Source of the DNA: Mesorhizobium sp. L2C084A000
Lineage (GTDB): Bacteria; Pseudomonadota; Alphaproteobacteria; Rhizobiales; Rhizobiaceae
Assembly (NCBI RefSeq): GCF_000502875.1
Contig: NZ_AYWX01000004.1
Span: 1 to 48,063, forward strand
Length of the DNA: 48,063 bases
Direction of reading: 5' to 3'
A program made the translations under genes and the position numbers. Below are positions 26,546 to 34,470 of this stretch, one piece after another (position 1 is the stretch's first letter; the number at the start of each line of letters is the position of its first letter). Under the pieces are notes generated by a model. That model saw nothing but the letters and a program-made list of their open reading frames with translations. It made no database searches and was not told the origin of the DNA.

Positions 26546-27639
26546 GCGCTCAGGCCCCCAAACAGCGTCGGCATGTCGAGCGGCCTGAACCCGTAATGCG
26601 ACAGCCAGCGCACGTCGGCATCGAAGAAGGCGCGCAGGTCCGGCATGCCGTATTTCAGCATGGCGATGCGGTCGATGCCCATGCCCCAGGCAAAGCCCTG
26701 ATATTCGTCCGGATCGAGCCTGCCATGGCGCAGCACGTTGGGATGGACCATGCCGCAGCCGAGGATCTCCATCCAGTCGGAGCCTTCGCCGAAGCGCACT
26801 TCGCCCGGCCGCGAGCGGTCGCACTGGATGTCGACCTCGAGGCTCGGCTCGGTGAACGGGAAGAAGGACGGCCGGAAGCGCATCTTGACCTGCGGCACCT
26901 CGAAGAAGGCCTTGCAGAACTCCTCCAGCACCCACTTCATGTTGGCGACGTTGGCCGTCTTGTCGATCACCAGCCCCTCGACCTGATGGAACATCGGCGA
27001 GTGAGTGGCGTCCGAATCCTGGCGGTAAGTCTTGCCCGGAATGACGATGCGGATCGGCGGCTTCCTCGTCTCCATGGTGCGGATCTGCACCGGCGAAGTG
27101 TGCGTGCGCAAAAGCTTGCGCTCGCCCTTCTCGTCCGGCTGGAAGAAGAAGGTGTCGTGCATCTCGCGCGCCGGATGGCCTTCGGGGAAATTCAGCGCAG
27201 TGAAATTGTAGTAATCGGTCTCGATATCGGGACCTTCCGCGATGGAAAACCCGAGGTCGCCGAAGATCGCAGCGATCTCATCGATGACCTGGCTGATCGG
27301 GTGGATACGGCCGCGCTCGGCCGGCGACTGCCGCACCGGCAGCGTCACATCGACCCTTTCGGCGGCGAGGCGGGCGGTGATCGCCACATCTTTCAACTCG
27401 GCCTTGCGCACCGTCAGCGCATCTGTGACGCGGTTCTTGAGTCCGTTGATTGCGGGGCCTTTGACCTGACGCTCCTCAGCGGTCATGGCGCCAAGGGTCT
27501 TCAGCATCTCGGACACGGCGCCCTTCTTGCCGAAAGCAGCGATGCGCACGGCCTCGATGGCCGGCTCATCGGCGGCCGAGGCGATTTCGGCCAGAAGTGA
27601 GTTTTCAAGCGTATCCAGGCCAGTGGTTGCGTCGTTCAC
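26542..27639 (-). CDS. pheS: Phenylalanyl-tRNA synthetase alpha subunit
   Basis: This ~365-residue catalytic subunit carries the class II synthetase core: [20 protein letters not shown] at the start of the domain, motif 2 around [27 protein letters not shown], and motif 3 [18 protein letters not shown]. The N-terminal coiled-coil arm binds tRNA. There is no ATG in a sensible place. I chose GTG 27639 (reads [13 protein letters not shown]), with TTG 27645 as an alternative. Longer readings would pass through a terminator hairpin at 27704-27741. It follows rplT on the same strand, as in many bacteria, and overlaps the GFA-family gene by ATGA. Confidence 0.95.
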   Translation of the reverse strand: MNDATTGLDTLENSLLAEIASAADEPAIEAVRIAAFGKKGAVSEMLKTLGAMTAEERQVKGPAINGLKNRVTDALTVRKAELKDVAITARLAAERVDVTLPVRQSPAERGRIHPISQVIDEIAAIFGDLGFSIAEGPDIETDYYNFTALNFPEGHPAREMHDTFFFQPDEKGERKLLRTHTSPVQIRTMETRKPPIRIVIPGKTYRQDSDATHSPMFHQVEGLVIDKTANVANMKWVLEEFCKAFFEVPQVKMRFRPSFFPFTEPSLEVDIQCDRSRPGEVRFGEGSDWMEILGCGMVHPNVLRHGRLDPDEYQGFAWGMGIDRIAMLKYGMPDLRAFFDADVRWLSHYGFRPLDMPTLFGGLSA

Positions 27640-27669
27640 GGTCAAACTCGCTACGTTGGAAATCAGCTC

Positions 27670-27686
27670 AAAGTGAAAGTCACTTT
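27670..27686. other. Small hairpin in the pheS leader
   Basis: AAAGTGA-AAG-TCACTTT is a perfect 7-bp stem, 31 bp before the chosen pheS start. It lies between the terminator hairpin and the ribosome-binding region, so it could affect initiation or readthrough. Confidence 0.35.
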
Positions 27687-27703
27687 TAAGTTGAAAGTTC
27701 AGG

Positions 27704-27741
27704 CAAAAGAAAAACCCGCGCCAGCCGTGCCAGCGCGGGTT
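27704..27741 (-). terminator. Rho-independent terminator or attenuator between rplT and pheS
   Basis: On the minus strand AACCCGCGC and GCGCGGGTT form a 9-bp GC-rich stem with an 11-base loop, followed by TTTCTTTTG. It lies 40 bp after the rplT stop and 65 bp before pheS, so it either ends the ribosomal-protein transcript or limits readthrough into pheS. Confidence 0.85.
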
Positions 27742-27780
27742 CCCCAAATCAGAATTGCGAATGCTTGGGAAGCGCTGGTC

Positions 27781-28182
27781 TTAGGCGACAGCGCTTTCAA
27801 AAGCGTTCGGCGTGGTGTTCTTCAGATATTCGAGCGCCACCTTGGCCTTGGCGACCAGGGCTGCGAAAGCCTGCGGCTCATGGATGGCCATGTCCGACAG
27901 GATCTTGCGGTCGATCTCGATGCCCGACTTGTTGAGGCCGTCGATGAAGCGGCCATAGGTCAGGCCATGCTCGTGCGTCGCGGCGTTGATGCGCTGGATC
28001 CACAGCGCGCGGAACGAGCGCTTGCGGTTCTTGCGGTCGCGATACGCGTACTGCATCGACTTTTCCACCGCCTGCTTGGCGATGCGGATGGTGTTCTTGC
28101 GGCGGCCGTAGAAGCCTTTGGCGGCTTTCAGGACCTTCTTGTGCTTGGCGTGCGAAGTGACGCCTCTTTTTACGCGTGCCAT
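27781..28182 (-). CDS. rplT: 50S ribosomal protein L20
   Basis: This 133-residue protein binds 23S rRNA early in 50S assembly. It is recognisable throughout: [60 protein letters not shown] and [19 protein letters not shown]. It has the long basic N-terminal extension and a compact C-terminal domain. The length is slightly over the usual ~118 because of a C-terminal extension ([13 protein letters not shown]), which alphaproteobacterial L20 proteins often have. In enteric bacteria L20 represses its own operon by binding the leader. Here the 148-bp gap to rpmI holds two stem-loops that could play such a part, but I cannot recognise a known L20 site. Confidence 0.98.
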   Translation of the reverse strand: MARVKRGVTSHAKHKKVLKAAKGFYGRRKNTIRIAKQAVEKSMQYAYRDRKNRKRSFRALWIQRINAATHEHGLTYGRFIDGLNKSGIEIDRKILSDMAIHEPQAFAALVAKAKVALEYLKNTTPNAFESAVA

Positions 28183-28200
28183 GTCATGATCTCCTTAAAA

Positions 28201-28244
28201 GCAATTCCAGGAAAAGTGCCTTGCGGTTTTCCGTTCGGAATTGC
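28201..28244. repeat. Nested hairpin between rpmI and rplT
   Basis: GCAATTCC pairs with GGAATTGC, and inside it GGAAAA pairs with TTTTCC. The two stems nest in 44 bases just upstream of the rplT ribosome site. The sequence type looks like a dispersed rhizobial intergenic repeat, though only one copy is in this window. Confidence 0.6.
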
Positions 28245-28286
28245 GTAAAACAAATGCGTGTCCGGACCGAATGATCTTATTTTGGC

Positions 28287-28329
28287 GAATGATGTTTTCC
28301 AAAAAGTCTGCAACTTTTTGGCATCATTC
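28287..28329. repeat. Long interrupted hairpin after rpmI
   Basis: GAATGATG(TTTT)CCAAAAAG pairs with CTTTTTGG-CATCATTC, 16 bp in total with a 4-base bulge. It begins right after the rpmI stop codon. The CTTTTTGG arm lacks a following T-run, so termination is uncertain. Confidence 0.65.
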
Positions 28330-28330
28330 C

Positions 28331-28534
28331 CTAGAGACCGTTCGGCAGAAAATTCTTGATGACCTTCTTGCCATCCGGTTCAGCCAGAACCATCGTGCCG
28401 CGGGCATTTCGAATGAACTTGTTGGAACGCTTGATCATGCCGTGACGCTTGCCGGCCGCAGCCGACAGGACTTTACCCGTACCTGTGATCTTGAACCGCT
28501 TCTTGGCGGCCGATTTGGTCTTCATCTTGGGCAT
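28331..28534 (-). CDS. rpmI: 50S ribosomal protein L35
   Basis: This 67-residue, very basic ribosomal protein matches L35 from start to end: [40 protein letters not shown] and a C-terminal [10 protein letters not shown]. The length is typical. It precedes rplT by 148 bp, and a hairpin follows its stop directly. In most bacteria infC lies immediately upstream. Here two membrane-methyltransferase-like genes and two terminators separate it from infC, so rpmI must have its own promoter, probably in the 76-182 bp region before its start. Confidence 0.98.
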   Translation of the reverse strand: MPKMKTKSAAKKRFKITGTGKVLSAAAGKRHGMIKRSNKFIRNARGTMVLAEPDGKKVIKNFLPNGL

Positions 28535-28610
28535 TTTGCTACTCCGTATTGTTGGCGCACTATCGCGCTTCTTGTTCGCTTCGGGCCGACCAAAGCCCGA
28601 AAAGCAAATG

Positions 28611-28643
28611 AAACCGCCACGGCATGCCCTGCCGGGCGGTTTT
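28611..28643. terminator. Strong bidirectional hairpin terminator
   Basis: AAACCGCC and CGGCA pair with TGCCG-(T)-GGCGGTTT around the loop GGGCA, a 13-bp stem with one bulge. It lies between the second methyltransferase-like gene and rpmI and separates their transcripts. Confidence 0.75.
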
Positions 28644-28716
28644 CTTGAACGGCGGTGCTATACGTCAAAGACGGCCCGCGTGCAACACCTGTGGAGATGC
28701 GGCGCTGTGTCCTTGG

Positions 28717-29361
28717 TCAGGGCAGCGTGAACCAGACCGGCAACATGCCTGACAGCTGGGCTCCGTCTATCAGCTCGAAGGCCGGCAGGGCGACGAGGAA
28801 GACCAGGCCGTCGAGCAGCGTGGTCAGCAACAGGCGGGGCTTGAAGCTGCCCGTATCGCCCTCCTGGTAGAGCGACAGCTTCGGGAAGAAGCGCGGCACC
28901 TTCTCCAGATAGGCCTGGTACGGCGCGCCGAGCGCTTCCTTGAGGAACTTCTCTTCGCGCAGGATGACGATGTGGAAGGCACCCGCGCACAGCAGCGCAA
29001 AGAGGATGATGCCGGAGAACGAGCCGATCTGGGCGCCGACGCCCGCCGCGGCCACGGTCGAGAACACATAAAGTGGGTTGCGGGTGATCGAGTAAGGCCC
29101 GCCGGTCACCACCTCGGAAGATTTGCGCCCGCCTATGTAGAGCGTCGCCCAAAGGCGCCCGACGATGCCGAGGAAAATCAGCAGCACGCCGAACATTTCG
29201 ATCGACTCATGCACCCAGGTTTCAGGCGGAAACGTCGATTGGCCGAACAGCAGTGCCAGAAACAGCACCACCACCAGCACCGCAAGCACCATGCGGCGCA
29301 TATGCTGGTAGTTGCCCAGCCCGTGTGCCTCGACGGGCGCAGACTTGATTTCATTGACCAT
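28717..29361 (-). CDS. Isoprenylcysteine methyltransferase (ICMT/PEMT)-family membrane protein, paralogue B
   Basis: This 214-residue membrane protein has several hydrophobic helices (for example VLAVLVVVLFLALLFGQ and MFGVLLIFLGIVGRLW). It carries the methyltransferase signature of the ICMT/PEMT family: GPYSITRNPLYVFS, then REEKFLKEALGAPYQAYLEKVPRFFP. These regions bind S-adenosylmethionine in known members. Bacterial members methylate phospholipids, isoprenoid-like or other membrane substrates; the substrate is unknown here. I chose ATG 29361 (MVNEIKSAPVE). It is a tandem paralogue of the next gene upstream, with the same motifs in the same order. The pair lies between infC and rpmI and is bounded by terminators on both sides. 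Confidence 0.82.
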   Translation of the reverse strand: MVNEIKSAPVEAHGLGNYQHMRRMVLAVLVVVLFLALLFGQSTFPPETWVHESIEMFGVLLIFLGIVGRLWATLYIGGRKSSEVVTGGPYSITRNPLYVFSTVAAAGVGAQIGSFSGIILFALLCAGAFHIVILREEKFLKEALGAPYQAYLEKVPRFFPKLSLYQEGDTGSFKPRLLLTTLLDGLVFLVALPAFELIDGAQLSGMLPVWFTLP

Positions 29362-29503
29362 GGCGGAATCCGATCGTCGAAAAACTTGCCGGCGATCGCA
29401 GCTTCTGGCCAAGAAAACAGGGCCCCGCCGATCGTTGGGACGGCTTGCAGGATAATTCAGGCGGATTTAATGCATGTCGCCTCTTTTGACTGCCTACCGC
29501 AGC

Positions 29504-30130
29504 TCAATACAGCCAGAAGAGGACGGGAATTACACCGCTTTCCTGTCCGGACTCGATGAGTTCGAAAAACGGTATGGAAACCAGAAACATCAAGCCGTCG
29601 CGCAGCGTGTGATTGAAGATGCGCGGTGTGAAGGTGACCTCGGCCTGATCGCGATAAAGCCGGGGATTGGGAAAAAAACGCGGCACCCGTGCAACGTAGT
29701 CCTTGTACGGCGCCCCGAGCACGGTCGTCAAATGCCGTTCCTCGCGCAGCGTGACGATGTGGAACGCGGCCGCGCACAAAACCGCCGACGCTACCGCGAC
29801 GATCGCGCTGCCGGTCTGGGTGCCGATGCCGACGGCCGCTACGGTGGAGAAAAAATACAGCGGGTTGCGCATCACCGAATATGGGCCGGTTGCAACCACT
29901 TCGGCCGACTTGCGGCCGCCGATATAGAGGATCGACCAGAGCCGGCCGCCGATTCCGATCAGTATCAGGGCGATCCCGTGCGCCTCTATGCGTTCGTGGG
30001 TCAGTTCATCGTGCGGGGAGCCGCCGAAGATCAGCAAAGCGCAAAAAGCGCCGATTAGCAGCGCCAGCAGGACGCGCCGGCGCCGCTGATAGCGACCCAT
30101 TTCACTTGTAGAACGTGCCGCAGCGGTCAT
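29504..30130 (-). CDS. Isoprenylcysteine methyltransferase (ICMT/PEMT)-family membrane protein, paralogue A
   Basis: This 208-residue protein has the same layout as its neighbour: a basic N-terminus, a hydrophobic helix (VLLALLIGAFCALLIFGG), the signature GPYSVMRNPLYFFSTVAA, and REERHLTTVLGAPYKDYVARVPRFFP near residue 150. The two genes clearly arose by duplication. The HGIALILIGIGGRLW segment, a membrane helix, is also shared. ATG 30130 (MTAAARSTSEMG) follows AAGGATTC. The 142-bp gap to paralogue B holds a lone arm of the ATGCATGTCG repeat (29470-29480). Substrate unknown. Confidence 0.82.
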   Translation of the reverse strand: MTAAARSTSEMGRYQRRRRVLLALLIGAFCALLIFGGSPHDELTHERIEAHGIALILIGIGGRLWSILYIGGRKSAEVVATGPYSVMRNPLYFFSTVAAVGIGTQTGSAIVAVASAVLCAAAFHIVTLREERHLTTVLGAPYKDYVARVPRFFPNPRLYRDQAEVTFTPRIFNHTLRDGLMFLVSIPFFELIESGQESGVIPVLFWLY

Positions 30131-30211
30131 GGGAGAATCCTTTCGCCGCGAGGACCGGCAACCAGAATCCTTGTCGAAGCAACTTGCGGAGAAATCATGG
30201 CGGAGGCAAAA

Positions 30212-30240
30212 CAAAACAAAAGCCGCCGAAGCGGCCTTTG
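30212..30240 (-). terminator. Rho-independent terminator of infC
   Basis: On the minus strand GCCGC-TTCG-GCGGC (UUCG loop), flanked by AAAG and TTTT, is followed by TTTTGTTTTGTTTTG. It starts about 20 bp after the infC stop, so infC is transcriptionally separated from rpmI-rplT. Confidence 0.85.
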
Positions 30241-30258
30241 CTTTTGACGGGGATCGCT

Positions 30259-30795
30259 CTAGCGCGGCGACAGCACCATCATCATCTGGCGGCCTTCGAG
30301 CTTCGGTTCCGCTTCGACCTTGGCAATCGTCGCCACTTCCTCGCGGACCTTGTTCAGAAGCTGCATGCCGAGTTCCATATGCGCCATCTCGCGGCCACGG
30401 AAGCGCAGCGTCAGCTTGACCTTGTCGCCTTCCTCGAAGAAGCGGCGAACCGCCTTCATCTTGGTCTCGTAGTCATGGCTGTCGATGTTCGGGCGCATCT
30501 TGATCTCCTTGATCTCGATGACCTTCTGGTTCTTGCGCGCCTCGGCCGCCTTCTTCTGGTTGGCGTATTTCAACTTGCCGAGATCGAGGATCTTGACGAC
30601 GGGGGGCACCGCATTGGGCGATATCTCGACGAGATCGAGCCCAGCCTCTTCGGCGAGCAGCAACGCATCGTTGATGGAAATATCGCCGCGGTTCTGGCCA
30701 TCGGCGTCGATAAGCTGGACCCGGGGAACCCGGATGTCACGGTTGGAGCGCGGGCCATCCTTGGTCGGCGCCGCTGCTTTGAAAGGTCTGCGAAT
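30259..30795 (-). CDS. infC: Translation initiation factor IF-3, ATT start codon
   Basis: IF-3 binds the 30S subunit, keeps it apart from 50S and checks the start codon and initiator tRNA. The 178-residue protein reads [20 protein letters not shown], then [20 protein letters not shown] (N-domain), a linker [20 protein letters not shown], and the C-domain [20 protein letters not shown] and [14 protein letters not shown]. No ATG, GTG or TTG lies at the family start. An ATT codon at 30793-30795, nine bases after AAGGAG, does. IF-3 discriminates against ATT starts, so the cell can use it to repress infC when IF-3 is abundant, as in E. coli. Longer readings add unrelated N-terminal sequence. Confidence 0.95.
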   Translation of the reverse strand: MRRPFKAAAPTKDGPRSNRDIRVPRVQLIDADGQNRGDISINDALLLAEEAGLDLVEISPNAVPPVVKILDLGKLKYANQKKAAEARKNQKVIEIKEIKMRPNIDSHDYETKMKAVRRFFEEGDKVKLTLRFRGREMAHMELGMQLLNKVREEVATIAKVEAEPKLEGRQMMMVLSPR

Positions 30796-30998
30796 GGTCG
30801 TGGTCTCCTTGGCCGTTTCGTTCAGGTTCGTCAGTGTTGATGCGTGGACGCGCAATGTGGTGAGCGCGCGGGCGGAGTCAATAGCACAGCATTGACAGAA
30901 AATCACCCTGATCGCTGCTCTGCACCAAACAAACAACATCGTGAGCACTTTTCGCCACGCCACCGGCTGTGTCACAAGACCCGCGTTGAGGAAAAGCC

Positions 30999-31769
30999 AT
31001 GACTGCTACGCCCCCAATCTTTCTGGATGTAGATGGATCGCGCATCGCGGTGCGCCATACTGCTGGCTCTGCGCCAGGCATCGTCTGGCTCGGCGGCTAC
31101 AAGTCGGACATGCTGGGCACGAAGGCGCAGACGCTGACGGACTGGGCGGCGAAAGAAGGCCGCGCCTTCCTGCGCCACGATTATTCTGGCCATGGCGAAT
31201 CCGGCGGCGCCTTTGCCGACGGCACGATTTCGACATGGCTTGCGCAGAGCCTTGCCGTGTTCCGGCATTTCACCCGGGGCAGCCAGATCCTGGTCGGCTC
31301 CTCGATGGGCGCCTGGATCGCGCTGCGCATGGTGCAGGAATTGCGCAAGGCAGGCGATAGCAACGTCGCCGGCATGGTGCTGCTGGCGCCAGCCCCGGAT
31401 TTCACCGCCGACCTGGTCGAACCGGTGCTGACCAAGGCGCAGAAGCGCGATCTCGCCAAAAAAGGTTTCTTCGAAGAGCCGTCGGACTATTCCACGGAAC
31501 CCTACATCTACACCCGCGCCCTGATCGAGGACGGGCGCTACAACCGGGTTATGACAGGCCCGATCGACACCCATTGCCCGGTGCACATCCTGCAGGGCCT
31601 GGCCGATGCGGACGTGCCTGCAAGCCACGCACTGAAGCTGGTCAGCTTGCTGCCCGCCGACGACGTGACACTGTCATTGATCCCCGACGGCGACCATCGC
31701 TTGTCGCGACCCCAAGATCTCGACATGCTGGTGCGGGCCGTCGATGCGATGGCGCAGAGGGGAAACTGA
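30999..31769 (+). CDS. Alpha/beta hydrolase (ABHD10-like)
   Basis: This 256-residue hydrolase has the nucleophile elbow GSSMGAW (Ser of G-x-S-x-G), an early [14 protein letters not shown] segment typical of ABHD10-like and related bacterial hydrolases, a late acid in [11 protein letters not shown] and the catalytic His in [11 protein letters not shown]. It lacks a signal peptide, so it is cytoplasmic. Mammalian ABHD10 removes acyl groups from proteins and glucuronides; the bacterial substrate is unknown. ATG 30999 follows TTGAGGAAA. The stop overlaps the start of the BenE-type transporter gene (TGATG), so the two are co-translated. The gene is divergent from infC. Confidence 0.87.
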   Translation: MTATPPIFLDVDGSRIAVRHTAGSAPGIVWLGGYKSDMLGTKAQTLTDWAAKEGRAFLRHDYSGHGESGGAFADGTISTWLAQSLAVFRHFTRGSQILVGSSMGAWIALRMVQELRKAGDSNVAGMVLLAPAPDFTADLVEPVLTKAQKRDLAKKGFFEEPSDYSTEPYIYTRALIEDGRYNRVMTGPIDTHCPVHILQGLADADVPASHALKLVSLLPADDVTLSLIPDGDHRLSRPQDLDMLVRAVDAMAQRGN

Positions 31770-32911
31770 TGCGCCTTTCCATCCCGATATCCGCCTTCGT
31801 CGCGGCGATCGTCGGCTTCGGCGGCACGCTGGCCATCGTCATCGCAGCCGCCACCGCAGTCGGTGCGACGCAGATCGAGACGGCAAGTTGGGTGACGACG
31901 ATCTGCCTGGCCATGGCGATCGAGAGCCTGTGGCTGTCATGGCGCACGAAAATGCCTGTCATCACCGCCTGGTCGACGCCGGGCCTGGCGCTGATCGCGG
32001 CATCGAGCGGCTTTTCGATGAGCGAGGCCGTCGCCGCCTTCATCGTCACCGGCGTCCTTCTGATCGCCACAGGGCTGTTTCGGCCCCTGACCAAGCTGAT
32101 CTCGAGGATACCGCCCTCCGTCGCCTCGGGCATGCTGGCCGGCATCGTCGTCACCTTCGCGCTCAATGCGGTGAAGACCATTCCGATCGACCCGTGGCTG
32201 ATCCTGCCGCTGATCGCCGTCTTCTTCGTTATCAGGCTGTTCAACCCGGCGCTGTCGGTGCTGGCGGTTCTGATCGGCGGTGGCCTCGCCGCTTTCCTCA
32301 CCGGCCGTGTCGGTGGCCTGCCGACACCGGAACTGTCGACGCTGACGCTGATTGCGCCTGACTTCACCACCAAGGCGGTGATTGGCCTGGCACTGCCGCT
32401 CTACCTCGTCACCATGGCGTCGCAAAACCTGTCCGGCCTCGCCGTGCTGCGCGCCGCCGGCTATCACCCGGAGCCCGGCCCGCTGATCGGTGTCACGGGC
32501 CTGTTTTCGCTGCTGTCGGCGCCGTTCGGCGGCTCGACGACCAATCTGGCGGCGATCTCGGCGGCGATCTGCACCGGGCCGGACGTCCACCCCGATCCCG
32601 CCGAGCGCTGGAAGACCGGGCCGTTTTATGCGCTCGCCTATCTCATCTTTGCTATTTTCGGCGCTTCGCTGGTGGCGATCTTCGCGGTGCTGCCGCAGAG
32701 CCTGATCGTGCTGGTGGCAGGCCTGGCGCTGATGGCGTCGCTCGCCAACGCGCTGTCTATCGCGCTGAAGGAAGAGGCGGATCGCATGGCCGCCACCGTC
32801 ACCTTTGTCGTCACCGCGTCGGGCCTGACGCTGTTCGGCGTTGGCGCCGCATTCTGGGGCCTGATTGCCGGGTTGGTCGTGCTTTCCCTCGATATGATCA
32901 AAAAGCGGTAA
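31769..32911 (+). CDS. BenE-family benzoate/proton symporter-like transporter
   Basis: This 380-residue membrane protein has about 11-12 hydrophobic helices and fits the BenE transporter family: MAIESLWLSWRTKMPVITAW near residues 50-70, STPGLALIA, and LYLVTMASQNLSGLAVLRAAGY about two thirds along. BenE of Acinetobacter imports benzoate with protons, but family members next to no aromatic-degradation genes are of unknown specificity, as here. The start ATG overlaps the stop of the hydrolase gene by one base (TGATG). This suggests that the hydrolase acts on the transported compound or a conjugate of it, which is inference. Confidence 0.88.
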   Translation: MRLSIPISAFVAAIVGFGGTLAIVIAAATAVGATQIETASWVTTICLAMAIESLWLSWRTKMPVITAWSTPGLALIAASSGFSMSEAVAAFIVTGVLLIATGLFRPLTKLISRIPPSVASGMLAGIVVTFALNAVKTIPIDPWLILPLIAVFFVIRLFNPALSVLAVLIGGGLAAFLTGRVGGLPTPELSTLTLIAPDFTTKAVIGLALPLYLVTMASQNLSGLAVLRAAGYHPEPGPLIGVTGLFSLLSAPFGGSTTNLAAISAAICTGPDVHPDPAERWKTGPFYALAYLIFAIFGASLVAIFAVLPQSLIVLVAGLALMASLANALSIALKEEADRMAATVTFVVTASGLTLFGVGAAFWGLIAGLVVLSLDMIKKR

Positions 32912-33028
32912 TCATTTCAGATGCTTGTCCGGATTTGGCGGACATTGTCTTGAATCGCCGTTTTTCTCTTCCCATTTCGATTCCACGCAGCCGGGTTTGG
33001 CTGTCTCCAACCGAAGGAATGGGAGAAA

Positions 33029-33511
33029 ATGAACACATCCGCATTGATCCGTCCGGCCTGGACGCCCGCAACCATCGCGTTGATGGTTGTGGGTTTCATG
33101 GTGTTCTGGCCACTCGGCTTCGCCATGCTCGCCTACATCATCTGGGGCGACCGCCTCGATGGCTTCAAGCGTGACGTCAACCGCGCGACCGACGGCATCT
33201 TCGCCGGATGCCGCCGCGGTTCCGACAAGGCCGCGCGCTGGGGCAATGGCTCCGCCCGCACCGGCAACGTCGCTTTCGACGACTGGCGCGAAAAGGAACT
33301 GGAGCGCCTGAACGAAGAGCGTCGCAAGCTCGACGAGATGCTGACCCAGTTCGACGAGTATGCCCGCGAATTGCGCCGCGCCAAGGATCAGGACGAGTTC
33401 GACCGGTTCATGGCCAACCGCAACAAGTCGACGGCTCCGACGAAGACCGATCCGGGCGCCGGAACGACGACCACCAAGCGTGGCAAGGGTTCGAACCTGC
33501 TTGACGACTGA
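33029..33511 (+). CDS. DUF2852 membrane-anchored coiled-coil protein
   Basis: This 160-residue protein has a single hydrophobic segment near the N-terminus (IALMVVGFMVFWPLGFAMLAYIIWGDR, residues about 16-42). A long charged helical region with heptad character follows (FDDWREKELERLNEERRKLD, then EYARELRRAKDQDEFDRFM). It ends in a Thr/Lys-rich tail. This matches the DUF2852 family, which is largely restricted to alphaproteobacteria and has no known function. The topology suggests an inner-membrane anchor with a cytoplasmic coiled coil. The ATG follows GGGAGAAA. Two palindromes lie directly after its stop. Confidence 0.85.
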   Translation: MNTSALIRPAWTPATIALMVVGFMVFWPLGFAMLAYIIWGDRLDGFKRDVNRATDGIFAGCRRGSDKAARWGNGSARTGNVAFDDWREKELERLNEERRKLDEMLTQFDEYARELRRAKDQDEFDRFMANRNKSTAPTKTDPGAGTTTTKRGKGSNLLDD

Positions 33512-33519
33512 GGCCCGAC

Positions 33520-33558
33520 GCATAACCCCGAAAACCGGAACCGGTTTTCGGGTCATGC
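33520..33558. repeat. Palindrome after the DUF2852 gene
   Basis: GCAT(AA)CCCCGAAAACCGG pairs with CCGGTTTTCGGGTCATGC around AA. It begins 9 bp after the DUF2852 stop. The core CCGAAAACCGG is typical of dispersed rhizobial intergenic palindromes and may also end transcription. Confidence 0.6.
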
Positions 33559-33572
33559 GCCAACTTAAAGTG

Positions 33573-33616
33573 CTACAGCGTCCTTTGCGCGTCCCAGAGG
33601 ACGCGCGGCGCTGTAG
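33573..33616. repeat. Second palindrome (CTACAGCG type)
   Basis: Outer arms CTACAGCG/CGCTGTAG enclose inner arms CGCGTCC/GGACGCG around CAGA. The two stems are stacked with unequal internal loops. It lies 15 bp after the preceding palindrome, making a composite element in the 195-bp gap before the protease gene. Confidence 0.65.
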
Positions 33617-33706
33617 GACAGGCCAAGGTATGACGACGGCGTCGCGCGAGCGGCGCCGTTTCTTTTTTGTTCTAGTCGTTTTTCTCGAATCGCGTATCGT
33701 CCCGCC

Positions 33707-34465
33707 ATGACTCTCGGCTTCTTTCGCAATCTGACAAAGCCCAAGCCCACGCCTGTCGTGGAACGCGAATATTGCATCGCCGGCCGCACGCTGCCGCTCA
33801 AGATCGTCGAGAGCGCCAGGGCGCGCCGAATGACGCTGCGCATCGATTCAGGCGGCCAGGGTCTGCGCATCACCGTGCCGCCAGGCCTGCGCCGCGGCGA
33901 GGTAGACAGGTTCCTCGAGCGGCACCAGGACTGGCTGGAGCAGCGACTGGCCAAGGTGCCGACGCGGCCGCAGGTGCGGCCCGGCATCAGGATCCCGGTG
34001 CGTGGCGTGGCGCACCGCATCGTCCATGAGCCATCAAAGCGCGGGACCGTGACGGTGTCGAGCGATGAGCGCGGCCCGCTGCTGATCGTGCACGGCGATC
34101 GCATACACCTACCGCGCCGCATCGCCGACTTCCTCAAGCGCGAGGCCAAGAAGGACATCGAGAAGCTGGTGCTCAAGCACACCCAGGCGTTAGGCAAACG
34201 CGCCAAGGCCGTCCGCTTCAAGGACACGTCGAGCCGCTGGGGCTCCTGCACCTCCGAAGGCAATCTGTCCTTCTCCTGGCGCATCATGATGGCGCCGTCG
34301 CCGGTCATCAACTATCTCGTCGCGCATGAAGTGGCGCATCTCAAGGAGATGAACCATGGTCCGAAATTCTGGAAATTGTGCGAAAAGCTCTGCCCCGACA
34401 CCGATCGCTGCAAGGACTGGCTGAAGCGCAATGGCGGTGCGCTGCAGGCGATCATGTTCGAGTAG
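33707..34465 (+). CDS. YgjP/SprT-like zinc metalloprotease (M48-type annotation)
   Basis: This 252-residue protein carries the zinc motif H207-E208-V-A-H211 followed by H217 (HEVAHLKEMNHGPKFW), the signature of the YgjP/DUF45 WLM-like peptidases. The preceding FKDTSSRWGSCTSEGNLSFSWRIMMAP stretch (about residues 174-200) is the other hallmark of the family. The N-terminal part is a beta-rich domain with basic residues. No signal peptide is present, so it is cytoplasmic. Some relatives act in DNA-protein crosslink repair or are linked to type I restriction, but the function is not established for this family. The ribosome site is weak; ATG 33707 fits family N-termini. Confidence 0.87.
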   Translation: MTLGFFRNLTKPKPTPVVEREYCIAGRTLPLKIVESARARRMTLRIDSGGQGLRITVPPGLRRGEVDRFLERHQDWLEQRLAKVPTRPQVRPGIRIPVRGVAHRIVHEPSKRGTVTVSSDERGPLLIVHGDRIHLPRRIADFLKREAKKDIEKLVLKHTQALGKRAKAVRFKDTSSRWGSCTSEGNLSFSWRIMMAPSPVINYLVAHEVAHLKEMNHGPKFWKLCEKLCPDTDRCKDWLKRNGGALQAIMFE

Positions 34466-34470
34466 ATCGC

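Noticed and set aside
24567..27600. Long plus-strand open frames opposite pheT and pheS
   Set aside because: Shadow frames of well-identified synthetase genes, with no recognisable protein family and no ribosome sites.
27646..27747. Phe-rich leader peptide upstream of pheS, suggesting phenylalanine attenuation
   Set aside because: The consecutive Phe codons come from the U-run of the terminator (TTTTTCTTTT), the frame has only a TTG start without a ribosome site, and it runs straight into pheS with no stop.
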